This document shows, piece by piece, positions 1-11,072 of a stretch of DNA of 53,768 nucleotides. Position numbers and translations under genes: made by a program. The notes under the pieces were generated by a model. The model had not been told where the DNA came from. It made no database searches and saw nothing but the letters and a program-made list of their open reading frames with translations. The DNA is from Candidatus Merdivicinus faecavium (lineage in GTDB: Bacteria > Bacillota > Clostridia > Oscillospirales > Ruminococcaceae). The stretch spans positions 1 to 53,768 of the forward strand of contig DVKD01000026.1 in assembly GCA_018716285.1 (NCBI GenBank), read 5' to 3'. Positions within the stretch are counted from its first letter, which is position 1. Every line of letters starts with the position of its first letter.

Positions 1-1106
<1,106 letters not shown>

Positions 1107-1123
1107 TTCATGCCTCTCCCTTC

Positions 1124-2335
1124 CTAATCAGATACGGCGAACCTTCCTTCCAAAATTTCCGGCATATACTGCCGGATAAAGGGGCTTTGCAGGGCAAGAC
1201 CCCGGGCCTCCTCCAGAGAGGAAGGAAGGCGCTCCAATTTTTCCGTGACCGAACGGTCCGCGGTAAAGAGGTTCAGATTCACCGGCTCCGGGAGAGAAAG
1301 CTGCCGCCGGATGCCGTCCAGCCCCGCGTATATCAACAGCGCATAGGCGATATAGGGGTTGGCGGCGGGGTCGGGGGAGCGCAGTTCAAACCGCACGTAC
1401 GGCCCCTTGGCGGCGGGAACGCGGATGAGCTGGGACCTGTTTTCTGAGGACCAGGTGACATATTCCGGAGCCTTCCGTTCCCCCAGACGGAGATAGGATT
1501 CTTCTGTGGGGTTCAGAAAATAGGTGATCTCCCGGATATGCTCCAAAATCCCCGCCATAAAGGCATGGCGGTCCGCCAGGCCGCCGGCGCTCTGGATGGA
1601 CATATTGATGTGCAGCCCGTTGCCGCTTTGGCCGGGCAGGGGTTTTGGGGAAAAGCAGGCCGCCAGGCCGTTCTGCATGGCGACAGCCCGTACCACTGCC
1701 TGGAAGGTGACGGCGTCGTCTGCGGCAGACAGGGGGTCGCTGTAGCGGAAGTCGATCTCGTTCTGTCCCGGCCCTTCCTCATGGTGGGAGCTTTCCGGCT
1801 GGATGCCCATGTTTTCCAGGGTCAGGCAAATCTCCCGCCGGATGTTTTCCCCCCGGTCCTCCGGCGCAATGTCCATATAGCCCGCCTGGTCGAAGGGGAT
1901 GCGGGTGGGGTCGCCGTTTTCGTCGGTCCGGAACAGATAAAATTCAAATTCCACTCCAAAACTGCAGGAAACCCCCATCTCTTCTGCGGCCGCGGCAGCC
2001 AGCTTTAACAGGCGGCGGTTGTCTTTGGGAAAAGGGGAGCCGTCGGGGCGGCGGATGTCGCAGAACATCCGCACCACCCGTCCCTGGGCCGGCCGCCAGG
2101 GCAGCACGGCCAGGGTGGACGGGTCCGGGATAAGGAACAGGTCGGACCTGGCTTCATCCCCGAATCCCGGGATAGCCGAGGCGTCGAAGGAAATCCCGTA
2201 GCGGAATGCCCGTTCCAGCTCGGCCGGCATAATGGCGATATTTTTTTGGCGGCCGGAAGGGTCGCAGAAAGCCAGGCGGATGAACTTGACGTCCTCCTCC
2301 CGGCAGTAGGTCATAACTTCTTCATAAGAATACAT
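1124..2335 (-). CDS. glnA: glutamine synthetase type I
   Basis: ATP-dependent ligation of ammonia to glutamate. The chosen ATG at 2335 starts MYSYEEVMTYCREED and has GGAAAGGAG just upstream; an in-frame upstream ATG at 2380 lacks such a site. The 403-residue product has the beta-grasp N-terminus (about 1-85), the metal-binding block GVEFEFYLFR, the block NGLHINMSIQ, and ELRSPDPAANPYIAYALLIY near the active site. It is about 40 residues shorter than typical 440-residue GSI proteins, mostly through a compact C-terminal domain. It is the first gene of a minus-strand unit continuing into the ANTAR regulator and perhaps pyrG. A strong promoter and a terminator-like leader hairpin precede it, suggesting attenuation. 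The type III enzyme is encoded divergently 460 bases away. Confidence 0.96.
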   Translation of the reverse strand: MYSYEEVMTYCREEDVKFIRLAFCDPSGRQKNIAIMPAELERAFRYGISFDASAIPGFGDEARSDLFLIPDPSTLAVLPWRPAQGRVVRMFCDIRRPDGSPFPKDNRRLLKLAAAAAEEMGVSCSFGVEFEFYLFRTDENGDPTRIPFDQAGYMDIAPEDRGENIRREICLTLENMGIQPESSHHEEGPGQNEIDFRYSDPLSAADDAVTFQAVVRAVAMQNGLAACFSPKPLPGQSGNGLHINMSIQSAGGLADRHAFMAGILEHIREITYFLNPTEESYLRLGERKAPEYVTWSSENRSQLIRVPAAKGPYVRFELRSPDPAANPYIAYALLIYAGLDGIRRQLSLPEPVNLNLFTADRSVTEKLERLPSSLEEARGLALQSPFIRQYMPEILEGRFAVSD

Positions 2336-2387
2336 GAGTACTTTCTCCTTTCCAACGGCGTGCCAGCGAAACCGGCTCAAATAAAAT

Positions 2388-2443
2388 AAAAAACGTTCAT
2401 GATGCCCCTTTGGGGTGCAGTAACCCCCTAGACACTATGAACG
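2388..2443 (-). promoter_or_regulatory. terminator-like hairpin in glnA leader (putative ANTAR target)
   Basis: Read on the minus strand, CGTTCAT (2443-2437) pairs with ATGAACG (2400-2394); the stem can extend by three more pairs across one A-C mismatch. It is followed by six T (2393-2388) and more T-rich sequence. The interior offers two mutually exclusive small hairpins, GGGG/CCCC and CCCC/GGGG. It lies between the glnA promoter and its ribosome site, the position of an attenuator. The loops do not match the published ANTAR hexaloop consensus exactly, so the link to the ANTAR protein is inference from neighbourhood. Confidence 0.7.
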
Positions 2444-2487
2444 CCATTGCTCACATAAAAACACTTATTTTCTCAATATTTGTTTTT

Positions 2488-2517
2488 ATTATAACGCCGC
2501 ACATCGGGGAGTGTCAA
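2488..2517 (-). promoter_or_regulatory. sigma-A type promoter of glnA
   Basis: On the minus strand TTGACA (2517-2512) and TATAAT (2493-2488) are separated by 18 bases. Both are perfect consensus hexamers. Transcription would start near 2481, about 40 bases before the leader hairpin. Confidence 0.88.
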
Positions 2518-2679
2518 CGTTTATACTTCACAAAAAAACCGCCTTTTATCCAGCCGGGAATCGTAAGAGACTTCCAGAAATAAAATAGAAGAAGTTATTT
2601 GCAACATATTGCAAGAAATTATATTCGATATTCAATTGATAATTCGAAATATAATATTTGAATTTCTTGAAAAAAGCTC

Positions 2680-2708
2680 TTGACATTCGGCGAAACATGG
2701 TGTATGAT
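2680..2708 (+). promoter_or_regulatory. sigma-A type promoter of the type III glutamine synthetase gene
   Basis: TTGACA (2680-2685), 17-base spacer, TATGAT (2703-2708). The bases upstream (2580-2675) are strongly AT-rich, with repeated TTGCAA and the palindrome TCAATTGA, and may contain regulator sites or an UP element. Confidence 0.88.
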
Positions 2709-2724
2709 ATTGCACATAAGAAAC

Positions 2725-2778
2725 AGCGGCAAAGGCGTCGCGGGAAAATCCCCGCAGCCTTTGCCGCTTATTTTATTT
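2725..2778 (+). promoter_or_regulatory. long leader hairpin before the type III glutamine synthetase gene
   Basis: AGCGGCAAAGGC (2725-2736) pairs perfectly with GCCTTTGCCGCT (2757-2768). Inside is GCGGG/CCCGC with the six-base loop AAAATC. TATTTTATTT follows. The hairpin begins about 10 bases after the predicted start of transcription, so it is either an attenuator or a stabilising 5' structure. The loop has the A1 of ANTAR targets but not the G4. Confidence 0.7.
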
Positions 2779-2798
2779 GCAAAAGAGGAGTTGTCTGT

Positions 2799-4895
2799 AT
2801 GAATACCATTACTTCAGTATTCGGCACGAACGTTTTCAGCGACGCTGTTATGCGGGAACGGCTTCCCAGGGAAACCTATAAGCAGCTTCAGCGCACCATC
2901 AAGCAGGGCAGGCACCTGGACAACGCTGTAGCCAATGTGGTGGCCAACGCCATGAAGGACTGGGCTATTGAAAAGGGCGCCACCCATTTCACCCATTGGT
3001 TCCAGCCCATGACCGGCATCACCGCTGAAAAGCACGACAGCTTCATCACCCCCACCGACGACGGGCGGGTGATTCTGGAGTTTTCCGGCAAGGAGCTGAT
3101 CCAGGGCGAGCCGGACGCTTCTTCCTTCCCCTCCGGCGGGCTTCGCGCCACCTTTGAGGCCCGGGGCTACACCGCCTGGGACCCCACCTCCTACGCCTTC
3201 ATCAAGGGCAAAACCCTCTGCATCCCTACGGCTTTCTGTTCCTACGGCGGCGAGGCGCTGGATAAAAAGACGCCTCTGCTCCGGTCCATGGAGGCCATCA
3301 ACCGCCAGGCTATGCGGGTGCTGAAGCTTTTCGGCGACACGGAAACCACCACGGTCCGCACCACTGTGGGACCGGAGCAGGAGTATTTCCTGGTGGAACG
3401 GGAAATGTTTGATAAGCGCCCGGACCTGATCTATACCGGCCGCACCCTCTTTGGAGCCAAAGCGCCCAAGGGACAGGAGCTGGACGACCACTATTTCGGA
3501 ACCATTAAAACCCGGGTGTCCGAGTTTATGGAGGATTTGAACGCCGAGCTTTGGAAGCTGGGTGTGCTGGCCAAAACCGAGCACAATGAGGTAGCTCCCG
3601 CCCAGCACGAGCTGGCTCCGGTCTTTACCACCACCAACATCGCCGCCGACCACAATCAGCTGACCATGGAGCTGATGCAGCGCATCGCCAAAAAGCACGG
3701 CCTGGTCTGCCTGCTCCACGAAAAGCCCTTCGCAGGCGTCAACGGCTCCGGCAAGCACAACAACTGGTCCATTTCCACCGACACCGGCAAAAACCTCCTG
3801 GACCCCGGCGACACCCCTTATGAAAACGCCCAGTTCCTGCTGTTTTTGTGCGCTGTTATTCAGGCGGTGGACGATTACCAGGATCTGCTGCGCATCTCGG
3901 TAGCGTCGGCCGGCAACGACCATCGCCTGGGGGCCAACGAAGCGCCTCCCGCCATCGTTTCCATGTTCTTAGGGACCGAGCTTACCGAGATTCTGGACGC
4001 CATCGAAAAAGGCGAGGAATACGGCTCCCGGGAGAAGGAGATTTATAAAGTGGGCGTCCATATCCTGCCCCGGTTCCCCAAGGATTCCACCGACCGCAAC
4101 CGCACCTCTCCCTTTGCCTTCACCGGCAACAAGTTCGAGTTCCGGATGCTTGGCTCCAACGACTCCATTTCCGGCGCCAACATTGTTTTGAACACCGCCG
4201 TGGCCGAAAGCCTCCGGCAGTACGCCGACGCGCTGGAGAAGGCGGAGGACTTTAACAAAACCCTCCACGCCCTGATCCGCGATACCATCAGGTCCCATAA
4301 GCGCATCATCTTCAACGGCAACGGCTATGACGGCGCCTGGGTGGAAGAAGCCCAGCGCCGCGGGCTGCTGAACCTGAAAACCACGCCGGACTGCCTGCCG
4401 CATTTTACAAGCCCCAAGAATATCGCCCTTTTTGCCGCCCACAAGGTGTTCAGTGAAACGGAAATCCGCGCCCGGTATGACATCCTGCTGGACAATTACA
4501 GCAAAATCCTCAATATCGAAGCGGTTACCATGCTGGATATGGCCAAAAAAGACCTGCTGCCTGCTTACTCCGCCTATGCCCGCCACCTGGGAGAGACGAT
4601 CAACGCTAAAAAGGCCGCCTTGTCCGGCGTGGACTGCACCTATGAGGAGGAGCAGCTGAAGAAAATTTCCGCCCTCTGCGGCTGTATGTATCAAAAGGCC
4701 CAGGCGCTGGAGGACGCGCTGCTCCATCTGGACCAGATAGAGTGCGACGGGCTGGCCCGGGCCAAGTATTACCAGCAGACGGTGCTCAGCGCCATGAACG
4801 AGCTGCGCATTGCGGCGGATGAAATGGAAAGCATCGCCGGCCGGAGTTTCTATCCTTACCCGAACTACGGCGATCTGCTTTTCGGCGTGCGGTAG
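2799..4895 (+). CDS. glnN: glutamine synthetase type III
   Basis: A 698-residue GSIII, the large glutamine synthetase form of Bacteroides, cyanobacteria and many gut clostridia; it forms ammonia plus glutamate into glutamine. The start at 2799 ([18 protein letters not shown]) follows AAGAGGAG by 8 bases and gives the usual GSIII length; an upstream in-frame ATG at 2658 would lie before the promoter. Visible blocks are GPEQEYFLV (about residue 190, metal ligands), [10 protein letters not shown] (about 314) and KFEFRMLGS (about 445), followed by the long helical C-terminal region characteristic of type III. The asparagine synthase-like gene follows after 46 bases and then gltB and gltD, suggesting one nitrogen operon. 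Its own promoter carries a structured leader. Confidence 0.96.
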   Translation: MNTITSVFGTNVFSDAVMRERLPRETYKQLQRTIKQGRHLDNAVANVVANAMKDWAIEKGATHFTHWFQPMTGITAEKHDSFITPTDDGRVILEFSGKELIQGEPDASSFPSGGLRATFEARGYTAWDPTSYAFIKGKTLCIPTAFCSYGGEALDKKTPLLRSMEAINRQAMRVLKLFGDTETTTVRTTVGPEQEYFLVEREMFDKRPDLIYTGRTLFGAKAPKGQELDDHYFGTIKTRVSEFMEDLNAELWKLGVLAKTEHNEVAPAQHELAPVFTTTNIAADHNQLTMELMQRIAKKHGLVCLLHEKPFAGVNGSGKHNNWSISTDTGKNLLDPGDTPYENAQFLLFLCAVIQAVDDYQDLLRISVASAGNDHRLGANEAPPAIVSMFLGTELTEILDAIEKGEEYGSREKEIYKVGVHILPRFPKDSTDRNRTSPFAFTGNKFEFRMLGSNDSISGANIVLNTAVAESLRQYADALEKAEDFNKTLHALIRDTIRSHKRIIFNGNGYDGAWVEEAQRRGLLNLKTTPDCLPHFTSPKNIALFAAHKVFSETEIRARYDILLDNYSKILNIEAVTMLDMAKKDLLPAYSAYARHLGETINAKKAALSGVDCTYEEEQLKKISALCGCMYQKAQALEDALLHLDQIECDGLARAKYYQQTVLSAMNELRIAADEMESIAGRSFYPYPNYGDLLFGVR

Positions 4896-4941
4896 GCTTT
4901 CTATTGGCGCCGGACAAAACAACCAAAAGGAGAGGAAAACA

Positions 4942-6522
4942 ATGTGTTCCATCATGGGATATTGCGGCGCAGGGCTTCCGCTGGCGCGCTTCCAGGAAGG
5001 GTTTCACCGGACCAAGTCCCGCGGCCCGGACGACACCCGCGTCATTGATACAGGGAAAGGGTGGCTGGGCTTTCACCGCCTGGCTATCATGGGGCTTCAG
5101 CCGGAGGGCATGCAGCCCTTTTCCTTAGGCGGGGACTATCTGGTCTGCAACGGGGAAATTTACGGCTTCCGGAAAATCCGGGCCGGGCTGGAAAAGAAGG
5201 GGTATTCCTTTTTGAGCGAGTCCGACTGCGAGGTTCTGCTCCCCCTTTACCGGGAGTACGGCACGGAGATGTTCCGGATGCTGGACGCAGAGTTTGCCTT
5301 GATCCTCTATGATGGAAAAACCGGCAAATACCTTGCCGCCCGGGACCCTATCGGCATCCGGCCCTTATTTTACGGCCGGGCGGAGGACGGCGGCATGCTC
5401 TTTGCCAGCGAGGCCAAAAACCTGGTGGGGCTGTGCGGGAAGATTCATCCCTTCCCGCCCGGCTGCTACTTTGACGGGGAAAAGTTCGTCTGCTACCGGG
5501 ATATGGGGAAGGTGGAAAACGCCTGCCGTGACAGCTTAGACGAAATCTGCCGGAATATCCGGGAAAAGCTCACCGCCGGCATTGAAAAACGCCTGGATTC
5601 GGACGTCCCCCTGGGATTTCTGCTGAGCGGGGGGCTGGACTCCTCCTTAGTCTGTTCGGTTTCGGCAAGGCTTCTGGGCAAGCCCATCGACACCTTCGCC
5701 GTGGGAATGGATACGGACGCCATTGATTTGAAGTATGCCAGGCAGGCAGCGGATTATCTGGGCTGCCGCCATCACGAGGTCATTATCACCCGGGAAGACG
5801 TATTGGAAGCCCTTCCCACTGTGGTTCAGGCCCTGGGAACCTACGACATTACCACCATCCGGGCCAGCATCGGGATGTACCTGGTCTGCCGGGCCATCCA
5901 CCGGTCCACGGACATCCGGGTGCTCCTTACCGGCGAGGTTTCCGACGAGCTTTTCGGCTACAAGTACACCGATTTTGCCCCCAGCGCCCAGGCGTTCCAG
6001 GAGGAATCTCAAAAACGGGTGCGGGAGCTTTATCTTTACGACGTGCTGCGGGCGGACCGCTGCATTTCGGTCAACTCCCTGGAGGCCCGGGTGCCTTTTG
6101 GGGATTTGGATTTTGTGGAATATGTTATGAGCATTGACCCGGAAAAAAAGCGCAATGTTTACGGCAAGGGGAAATACCTTCTGCGGAGGGCTTTCCAGGG
6201 GGATTATCTCCCCGAATCCATCCTGATGCGGGAAAAGGCCGCCTTTTCCGACGCGGTGGGCCACTCCATGGTGGACGACCTGAAGGCCTACGCGGAGGAG
6301 CGGTACACCGACGCGGAATTTGAGGCGGGCCGCCGCAGGTATGAGCATGCCCGGCCCTTTACCAAGGAATCCCTTCTTTACCGGGAACTATTTGAATCCT
6401 TTTACCCCGGCCAGGCCGAGATGATCCCCGGCTTCTGGATGCCCAACCCGGACTGGGAGGGCTGCCGGGTTTCCGACCCTTCCGCGCGGGTCTTAGCAAA
6501 CTACGGAGACAGCGGAAAATAA
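4942..6522 (+). CDS. asnB: asparagine synthase (glutamine-hydrolysing) family amidotransferase
   Basis: A 526-residue class II glutamine amidotransferase plus ATP-pyrophosphatase. Cys2 (MCSIMGYCG) is the N-terminal nucleophile that frees ammonia from glutamine. The synthetase half holds the PP-loop SGGLDSSLV near residue 230 and LTGEVSDELFGY, the expected asparagine synthase signature. The start at 4942 is fixed by Cys2 and by AAGGAGAGG 7-14 bases upstream; longer readings would bury the nucleophile. It lies between glnN and gltB on the same strand with 46 and 19 bases between genes, so it probably shares their regulation and draws on glutamine made by the synthetases. Other substrates are possible in this superfamily, but the context favours asparagine. 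Confidence 0.93.
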   Translation: MCSIMGYCGAGLPLARFQEGFHRTKSRGPDDTRVIDTGKGWLGFHRLAIMGLQPEGMQPFSLGGDYLVCNGEIYGFRKIRAGLEKKGYSFLSESDCEVLLPLYREYGTEMFRMLDAEFALILYDGKTGKYLAARDPIGIRPLFYGRAEDGGMLFASEAKNLVGLCGKIHPFPPGCYFDGEKFVCYRDMGKVENACRDSLDEICRNIREKLTAGIEKRLDSDVPLGFLLSGGLDSSLVCSVSARLLGKPIDTFAVGMDTDAIDLKYARQAADYLGCRHHEVIITREDVLEALPTVVQALGTYDITTIRASIGMYLVCRAIHRSTDIRVLLTGEVSDELFGYKYTDFAPSAQAFQEESQKRVRELYLYDVLRADRCISVNSLEARVPFGDLDFVEYVMSIDPEKKRNVYGKGKYLLRRAFQGDYLPESILMREKAAFSDAVGHSMVDDLKAYAEERYTDAEFEAGRRRYEHARPFTKESLLYRELFESFYPGQAEMIPGFWMPNPDWEGCRVSDPSARVLANYGDSGK

Positions 6523-6541
6523 GCGATTTGGAGGAATCAGT

Positions 6542-9500
6542 TTGGAACAGGTACAAAACGGGCTTCGCCGCCGGTCCTTTGAACACGACGCCTGCGGCAT
6601 CGGCGCGGTGGTCAACATTCGGGGCGTCCAAAGCCGCCGGGTGGTGGACGACGCCCTGAAAATCGTGGAAAAGCTGGAGCACCGCGCCGGCAAGGACGCC
6701 ACCGGGGAGGTAGGCGACGGCGTCGGCATTATGCTCCAGGTTTCCCACCCTTTTTTCAGCGCCATCGCCAAAGAGCGCGGCCAGGAGCTGGGGAAGGAAC
6801 GGGAATACGGCGTGGGAATGTTTTTCTTCCCCCAGGATATGGTGCTGCGCGCCCAGGCCCAGAAGCTTTTGGAGGTCATTGTCAAAAAGGAAGGGCTTGA
6901 TTTCGCCTTTTGGCGGAAGGCGCCGGTTCATCCGGAGATACTGGGGCAGAAGGCCCGGGACTGTATGCCGGAGATTTACCAGTGCTTTATCCGCAAGCCC
7001 AAGGATATTCCAGCCGGCATCGCCTTCGACCGCCGGCTCTATGTGGTGCGCCGCACCTTTGAGCAGAGCGGCAGCAGCACCTATGTGGCCTCCCTTTCCA
7101 GCCGCACCATTGTTTACAAGGGGATGTTCCTGGTCCACCAGCTCCGCAGCTTTTACGACGACCTTCAGGACGAACGGTACGTCTCCGCTATGGCCCTGGT
7201 CCATTCCCGCTTTTCCACCAACACCACTCCCAGCTGGCAGCGGGCCCATCCCAACCGGTTCCTGCTCCACAACGGGGAAATCAACACCATCCGCGGCAAT
7301 GTGGACCGGATGCTTGCCAGGGAAGAGACCATGCGTTCCCCCTTCCTTCAGGCCGACATGGACAAGATCCTCCCTGCGGTGGATCCCTGCGGCTCCGACT
7401 CCGCTATTTTGGATAACGCCATCGAGTTTATGGTGATGAACGGCATGGAACTGCCTCTGGCCATGATGGCGGCAATCCCGGAGCCTTGGGAGAACGAGGA
7501 CGGCATCAGCCGGGAAAAGCGGGATTTTTACCATTATTACGCCACTATGATGGAGCCGTGGGACGGCCCCGCCTCCATCCTCTTTTCCGACGGCGACCTG
7601 GTGGGGGCCACCCTGGACCGGAACGGCCTGCGGCCCTCCCGCTGCTATATCACCAGCGACGGCTTCCTCATCCTGGCTTCCGAGGTGGGGGCGCTGGACA
7701 TCCCGCCGGAGCAGATTGTCCAAAAGAGCCGCCTGGAGCCGGGACGGATGCTGGCAGTGGATATGCGCCAGGGCCGGGTGATCTCCGACGAGGAGCTGAA
7801 AAGCTCCTATGCCCGGCGGCAGCCCTACGGCGAATGGCTGGACCGGAACCTGGTAAACCTGTCCTCCCTTAAAGCCCCCAACCAGAAGGTGGAAACCGCT
7901 CCCCAGGAGCTTCGGGACAAGCTTTACAAGGCTTTCGGCTACACCTATGAGGACATTAAGACCGCTATCCTCCCAATGGCACGGGACGGCGGCGAGCAGA
8001 CCGCCTCCATGGGCATTGACATCCCCCTGGCGGTCCTTTCCGACAAGCATCAGCCCCTGTTCAACTACTTCAAGCAGAGCTTTGCCCAGGTGACCAATCC
8101 CCCCATCGACGCCATCCGGGAAAAGGTGGTCACCAGCACCACGGTCTACGCCGGCGCAGAGGGCAACCTTCTGGAGGAAAAGCCGGAGAACTGCGCCGTT
8201 TTGCAGATCGACAGCCCCATCCTCACCGGGATTGACATGCTGAAAATCAAAAACCTCCGCCGGGGCGGCCTGCGCACCGCCGTGGTTTCCCTGCTTTACT
8301 ATCGGAACACCCCGGTGAAAAAGGCTCTGGACCGGCTCTTTGTGCAGGTGGACAAGGCTTATAAAAACGGCGCATCCATTATCGTCCTTTCCGACCGGGG
8401 CGTAGATGAAACCCATGTGGCCATTCCTTCGCTGCTGGCAGTGTCCGCCATGGAGCAGTACCTGATCCGCACCAAAAAGCGCACCGCCGTTTCCATTATC
8501 CTGGAAAGCGGAGAACCCCGGGACGTTCACCATTTCGCCACGCTGCTGGGCTACGGGGCCATTGCCGTTTACCCCTACCTGGCCCACGAAGCCATTGGGG
8601 AGCTTATCGAAAACCACATGCTGGACAAGGACCTTTACCTGGCCATTGCGGATTACAACAAAGCCGTCCTGAACGGCGTGGTCAAAATTGCCTCCAAAAT
8701 GGGCATTTCCACCCTCCAATCCTACCAGTCTGCCCAGATTTTCGAGGCGGTGGGCATCCGCAAATCGGTGGTGGACGAATATTTTACCAACACCGTCAGC
8801 CGGGTGGAGGGCATCGGCCTGGAAGAAATCGACCAGGACATCCACGCCCGCCATTCCCGGGCCTTTGATCCCCTGGGGCTGGGGGTGGACGCCACTTTGG
8901 ATTCCTCCGGCAGCCACAATCTCCGCAGCGGGCCGGACAAGGACGACCACCTTTATTCCCCTCAGGTTATTGTGGCGCTGCAGCAGGCGGTCCGTTCGGG
9001 CAGCTTTGAAAAGTTCCAGGCCTACACCGCCTTGGTAGACGATGAAACCCGTCCCCACACCCTGCGGGGGCTTCTGGACTTCGCCTTCGACCCGGAGGGC
9101 GGCGTTCCGCTGGAGGAGGTGGAGCCTGCTTCCCAGATTGTGAAGCGGTTCAAAACCGGGGCCATGTCCTACGGCTCCATTTCCGAGGAAGCCCACAAAT
9201 GCCTGGCCCTGGCCATGAACCGGCTGGGCGGCAGATCCAATTCCGGCGAGGGCGGGGAGCTTCCGGAACGGCTGGGATCGGAATATTGCAGCGCCATCAA
9301 GCAGGTGGCCTCCGGCCGGTTCGGCGTCACCAGCGAATACCTTATCTCCGCCAAGGAAATCCAAATCAAAATGGCCCAGGGCGCAAAGCCCGGCGAGGGC
9401 GGCCATCTGCCCGGGAAGAAGGTTTACCCCTGGATTGCCAAAACCCGGTACTCCACCCCCGGCGTCTCCCTGATTTCCCCGCCGCCTCACCACGACATTT

Positions 9501-11062
9501 ACTCCATCGAGGATTTGGCGCAGCTGATTTACGACCTGAAAAACGCCAACTCCAGCGCGGATATTTCAGTAAAACTGGTTTCGGAAGCTGGCGTTGGCAC
9601 CATCGCGGCCGGCGTTGCCAAGGCGGGGGCCAGCGTGGTGCTGATTTCCGGCTACGACGGCGGCACCGGGGCCGCCCCCCGCAGTTCCATCCACAGCGCC
9701 GGGATGCCCTGGGAGCTGGGGCTTGCGGAAGCCCATCAGACCTTGATGGAAAACGGGCTGCGCTCCCGGGTGCGGCTGGAAACCGACGGCAAGCTGATGA
9801 GCGGCCGGGACGTGGCCATTGCCTGTATGCTGGGAGCCGAGGAATTCGGCTTTGCCACCGCCCCTCTGGTGTCCATGGGCTGCATGATGATGCGGGTCTG
9901 CAATCTGGACACCTGCCCTTTCGGCATTGCCACCCAAAATCCGGAACTGCGCAAGCGTTTTGCCGGCAAGCCGGAATATGTGATGAATTTCATGCTTTTC
10001 ATTGCCGAGGAGCTGCGCCGGATTATGGCGAAGCTGGGCGTCCGCACAGTGGATGAGCTGGTGGGCCGCACCGATCTGCTGCGGCAGCGGGAAAATTCCG
10101 CTGCGTCCCGGGGATCGCTGGTGGATCTGTCCGGCATCCTGGCCCGGCCCTACGCCGGGACCTGCCATTTCCGGCGGCAGGACGCCTACGATTTCCAGCT
10201 GGAAAAGACAGTGGACGAGCGGGTTATCCTTCCTGCTTTGCGGCAGAATCTGACTACCGGCGAGCCGGGCCAAGTGTCGCTGGAGGTTTCCAGCACCGAC
10301 CGCGCCGCCGGGACCCGCTTCGGGTCTGAGGTCACCCGCCGCTTTGGCGGCGGCCTCCGGGAGGATACCTTCCGCCTTCTCTGCAAGGGCGGCGGAGGCC
10401 AGTCCTTCGGCGCGTTCCTGCCCAAGGGCGTGACCATGGTCCTTTCCGGGGACAGCAACGATTATTTCGGCAAGGGCCTTTCCGGCGGCAAGCTGGCGGT
10501 GGCCCCGCCGGAGGGGAGCCGCTTCCGTCCGGAGGAAAACATCATCATTGGCAACGTGGCCCTTTACGGCGCAACCAGCGGCAAAGCCTTCATCAATGGC
10601 ATCGCAGGCGAACGGTTCTGCGTGCGCAATTCCGGCGCTGCTGCCGTTGTGGAGGGCGTGGGGGATCACGGCTGCGAATATATGACAGGCGGCACGGTGG
10701 TAGTTCTGGGTCCGGTGGGCAAGAATTTTGCCGCAGGCATGAGCGGCGGCGTCGCCTATGTGCTGGATACCGGCCACGACCTTTACCGCAAGGTGAACAA
10801 GGGTATGGTTTCTATCGAAAATCTCACCGAGTCCCACGACATCGAACAGCTGGGACGGCTCATCCGGGAGCACTGCCGCGCCACCGGGTCCCCCCTGGGA
10901 GAAAAAATCCTGGCGGATTTCAGCAGCTATATCCCTCAGTTTAAAAAGATCATGCCCAAGGACTACAAGAAAATGCTGGACGCCATCGCCGCTATGGAAA
11001 AGCGCGGCATGGGCCGCAAAGAGGCGGAAATTGAAGCCTTTTACCAGGTAACACAGAGATAG
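6542..11062 (+). CDS. gltB: glutamate synthase, large subunit
   Basis: The 1506-residue large subunit of NADPH-GOGAT transfers the glutamine amide to 2-oxoglutarate. The start is TTG at 6542 with GGAGG seven bases ahead. Cys18 (HDACGIGAV) is the class II amidotransferase nucleophile, exposed in the family by removing a short propeptide. The FMN-domain block GAMSYGSISEEAHK is followed by GGRSNSGEGGE, and the 3Fe-4S cysteines lie in CMMMRVCNLDTCPFG. The C-terminal 250 residues carry the Gly-rich beta-helix (GGTVVVLGPVGKNFAAG). Length and order of domains are full size. gltD follows after 10 bases. A 1044-residue open frame on the opposite strand is only a codon-bias shadow. Confidence 0.98.
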   Translation: MEQVQNGLRRRSFEHDACGIGAVVNIRGVQSRRVVDDALKIVEKLEHRAGKDATGEVGDGVGIMLQVSHPFFSAIAKERGQELGKEREYGVGMFFFPQDMVLRAQAQKLLEVIVKKEGLDFAFWRKAPVHPEILGQKARDCMPEIYQCFIRKPKDIPAGIAFDRRLYVVRRTFEQSGSSTYVASLSSRTIVYKGMFLVHQLRSFYDDLQDERYVSAMALVHSRFSTNTTPSWQRAHPNRFLLHNGEINTIRGNVDRMLAREETMRSPFLQADMDKILPAVDPCGSDSAILDNAIEFMVMNGMELPLAMMAAIPEPWENEDGISREKRDFYHYYATMMEPWDGPASILFSDGDLVGATLDRNGLRPSRCYITSDGFLILASEVGALDIPPEQIVQKSRLEPGRMLAVDMRQGRVISDEELKSSYARRQPYGEWLDRNLVNLSSLKAPNQKVETAPQELRDKLYKAFGYTYEDIKTAILPMARDGGEQTASMGIDIPLAVLSDKHQPLFNYFKQSFAQVTNPPIDAIREKVVTSTTVYAGAEGNLLEEKPENCAVLQIDSPILTGIDMLKIKNLRRGGLRTAVVSLLYYRNTPVKKALDRLFVQVDKAYKNGASIIVLSDRGVDETHVAIPSLLAVSAMEQYLIRTKKRTAVSIILESGEPRDVHHFATLLGYGAIAVYPYLAHEAIGELIENHMLDKDLYLAIADYNKAVLNGVVKIASKMGISTLQSYQSAQIFEAVGIRKSVVDEYFTNTVSRVEGIGLEEIDQDIHARHSRAFDPLGLGVDATLDSSGSHNLRSGPDKDDHLYSPQVIVALQQAVRSGSFEKFQAYTALVDDETRPHTLRGLLDFAFDPEGGVPLEEVEPASQIVKRFKTGAMSYGSISEEAHKCLALAMNRLGGRSNSGEGGELPERLGSEYCSAIKQVASGRFGVTSEYLISAKEIQIKMAQGAKPGEGGHLPGKKVYPWIAKTRYSTPGVSLISPPPHHDIYSIEDLAQLIYDLKNANSSADISVKLVSEAGVGTIAAGVAKAGASVVLISGYDGGTGAAPRSSIHSAGMPWELGLAEAHQTLMENGLRSRVRLETDGKLMSGRDVAIACMLGAEEFGFATAPLVSMGCMMMRVCNLDTCPFGIATQNPELRKRFAGKPEYVMNFMLFIAEELRRIMAKLGVRTVDELVGRTDLLRQRENSAASRGSLVDLSGILARPYAGTCHFRRQDAYDFQLEKTVDERVILPALRQNLTTGEPGQVSLEVSSTDRAAGTRFGSEVTRRFGGGLREDTFRLLCKGGGGQSFGAFLPKGVTMVLSGDSNDYFGKGLSGGKLAVAPPEGSRFRPEENIIIGNVALYGATSGKAFINGIAGERFCVRNSGAAAVVEGVGDHGCEYMTGGTVVVLGPVGKNFAAGMSGGVAYVLDTGHDLYRKVNKGMVSIENLTESHDIEQLGRLIREHCRATGSPLGEKILADFSSYIPQFKKIMPKDYKKMLDAIAAMEKRGMGRKEAEIEAFYQVTQR

Positions 11063-11072
11063 GAGAAACAGT

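Noticed and set aside
2814-3923. Open frame antisense to glnN
   Set aside because: No start signal or homology; glnN is intact on the plus strand.
6359-9493. 1044-codon open frame antisense to gltB
   Set aside because: Shadow of GC-rich codon bias; no ribosome site, no recognisable protein, and gltB on the other strand is complete.
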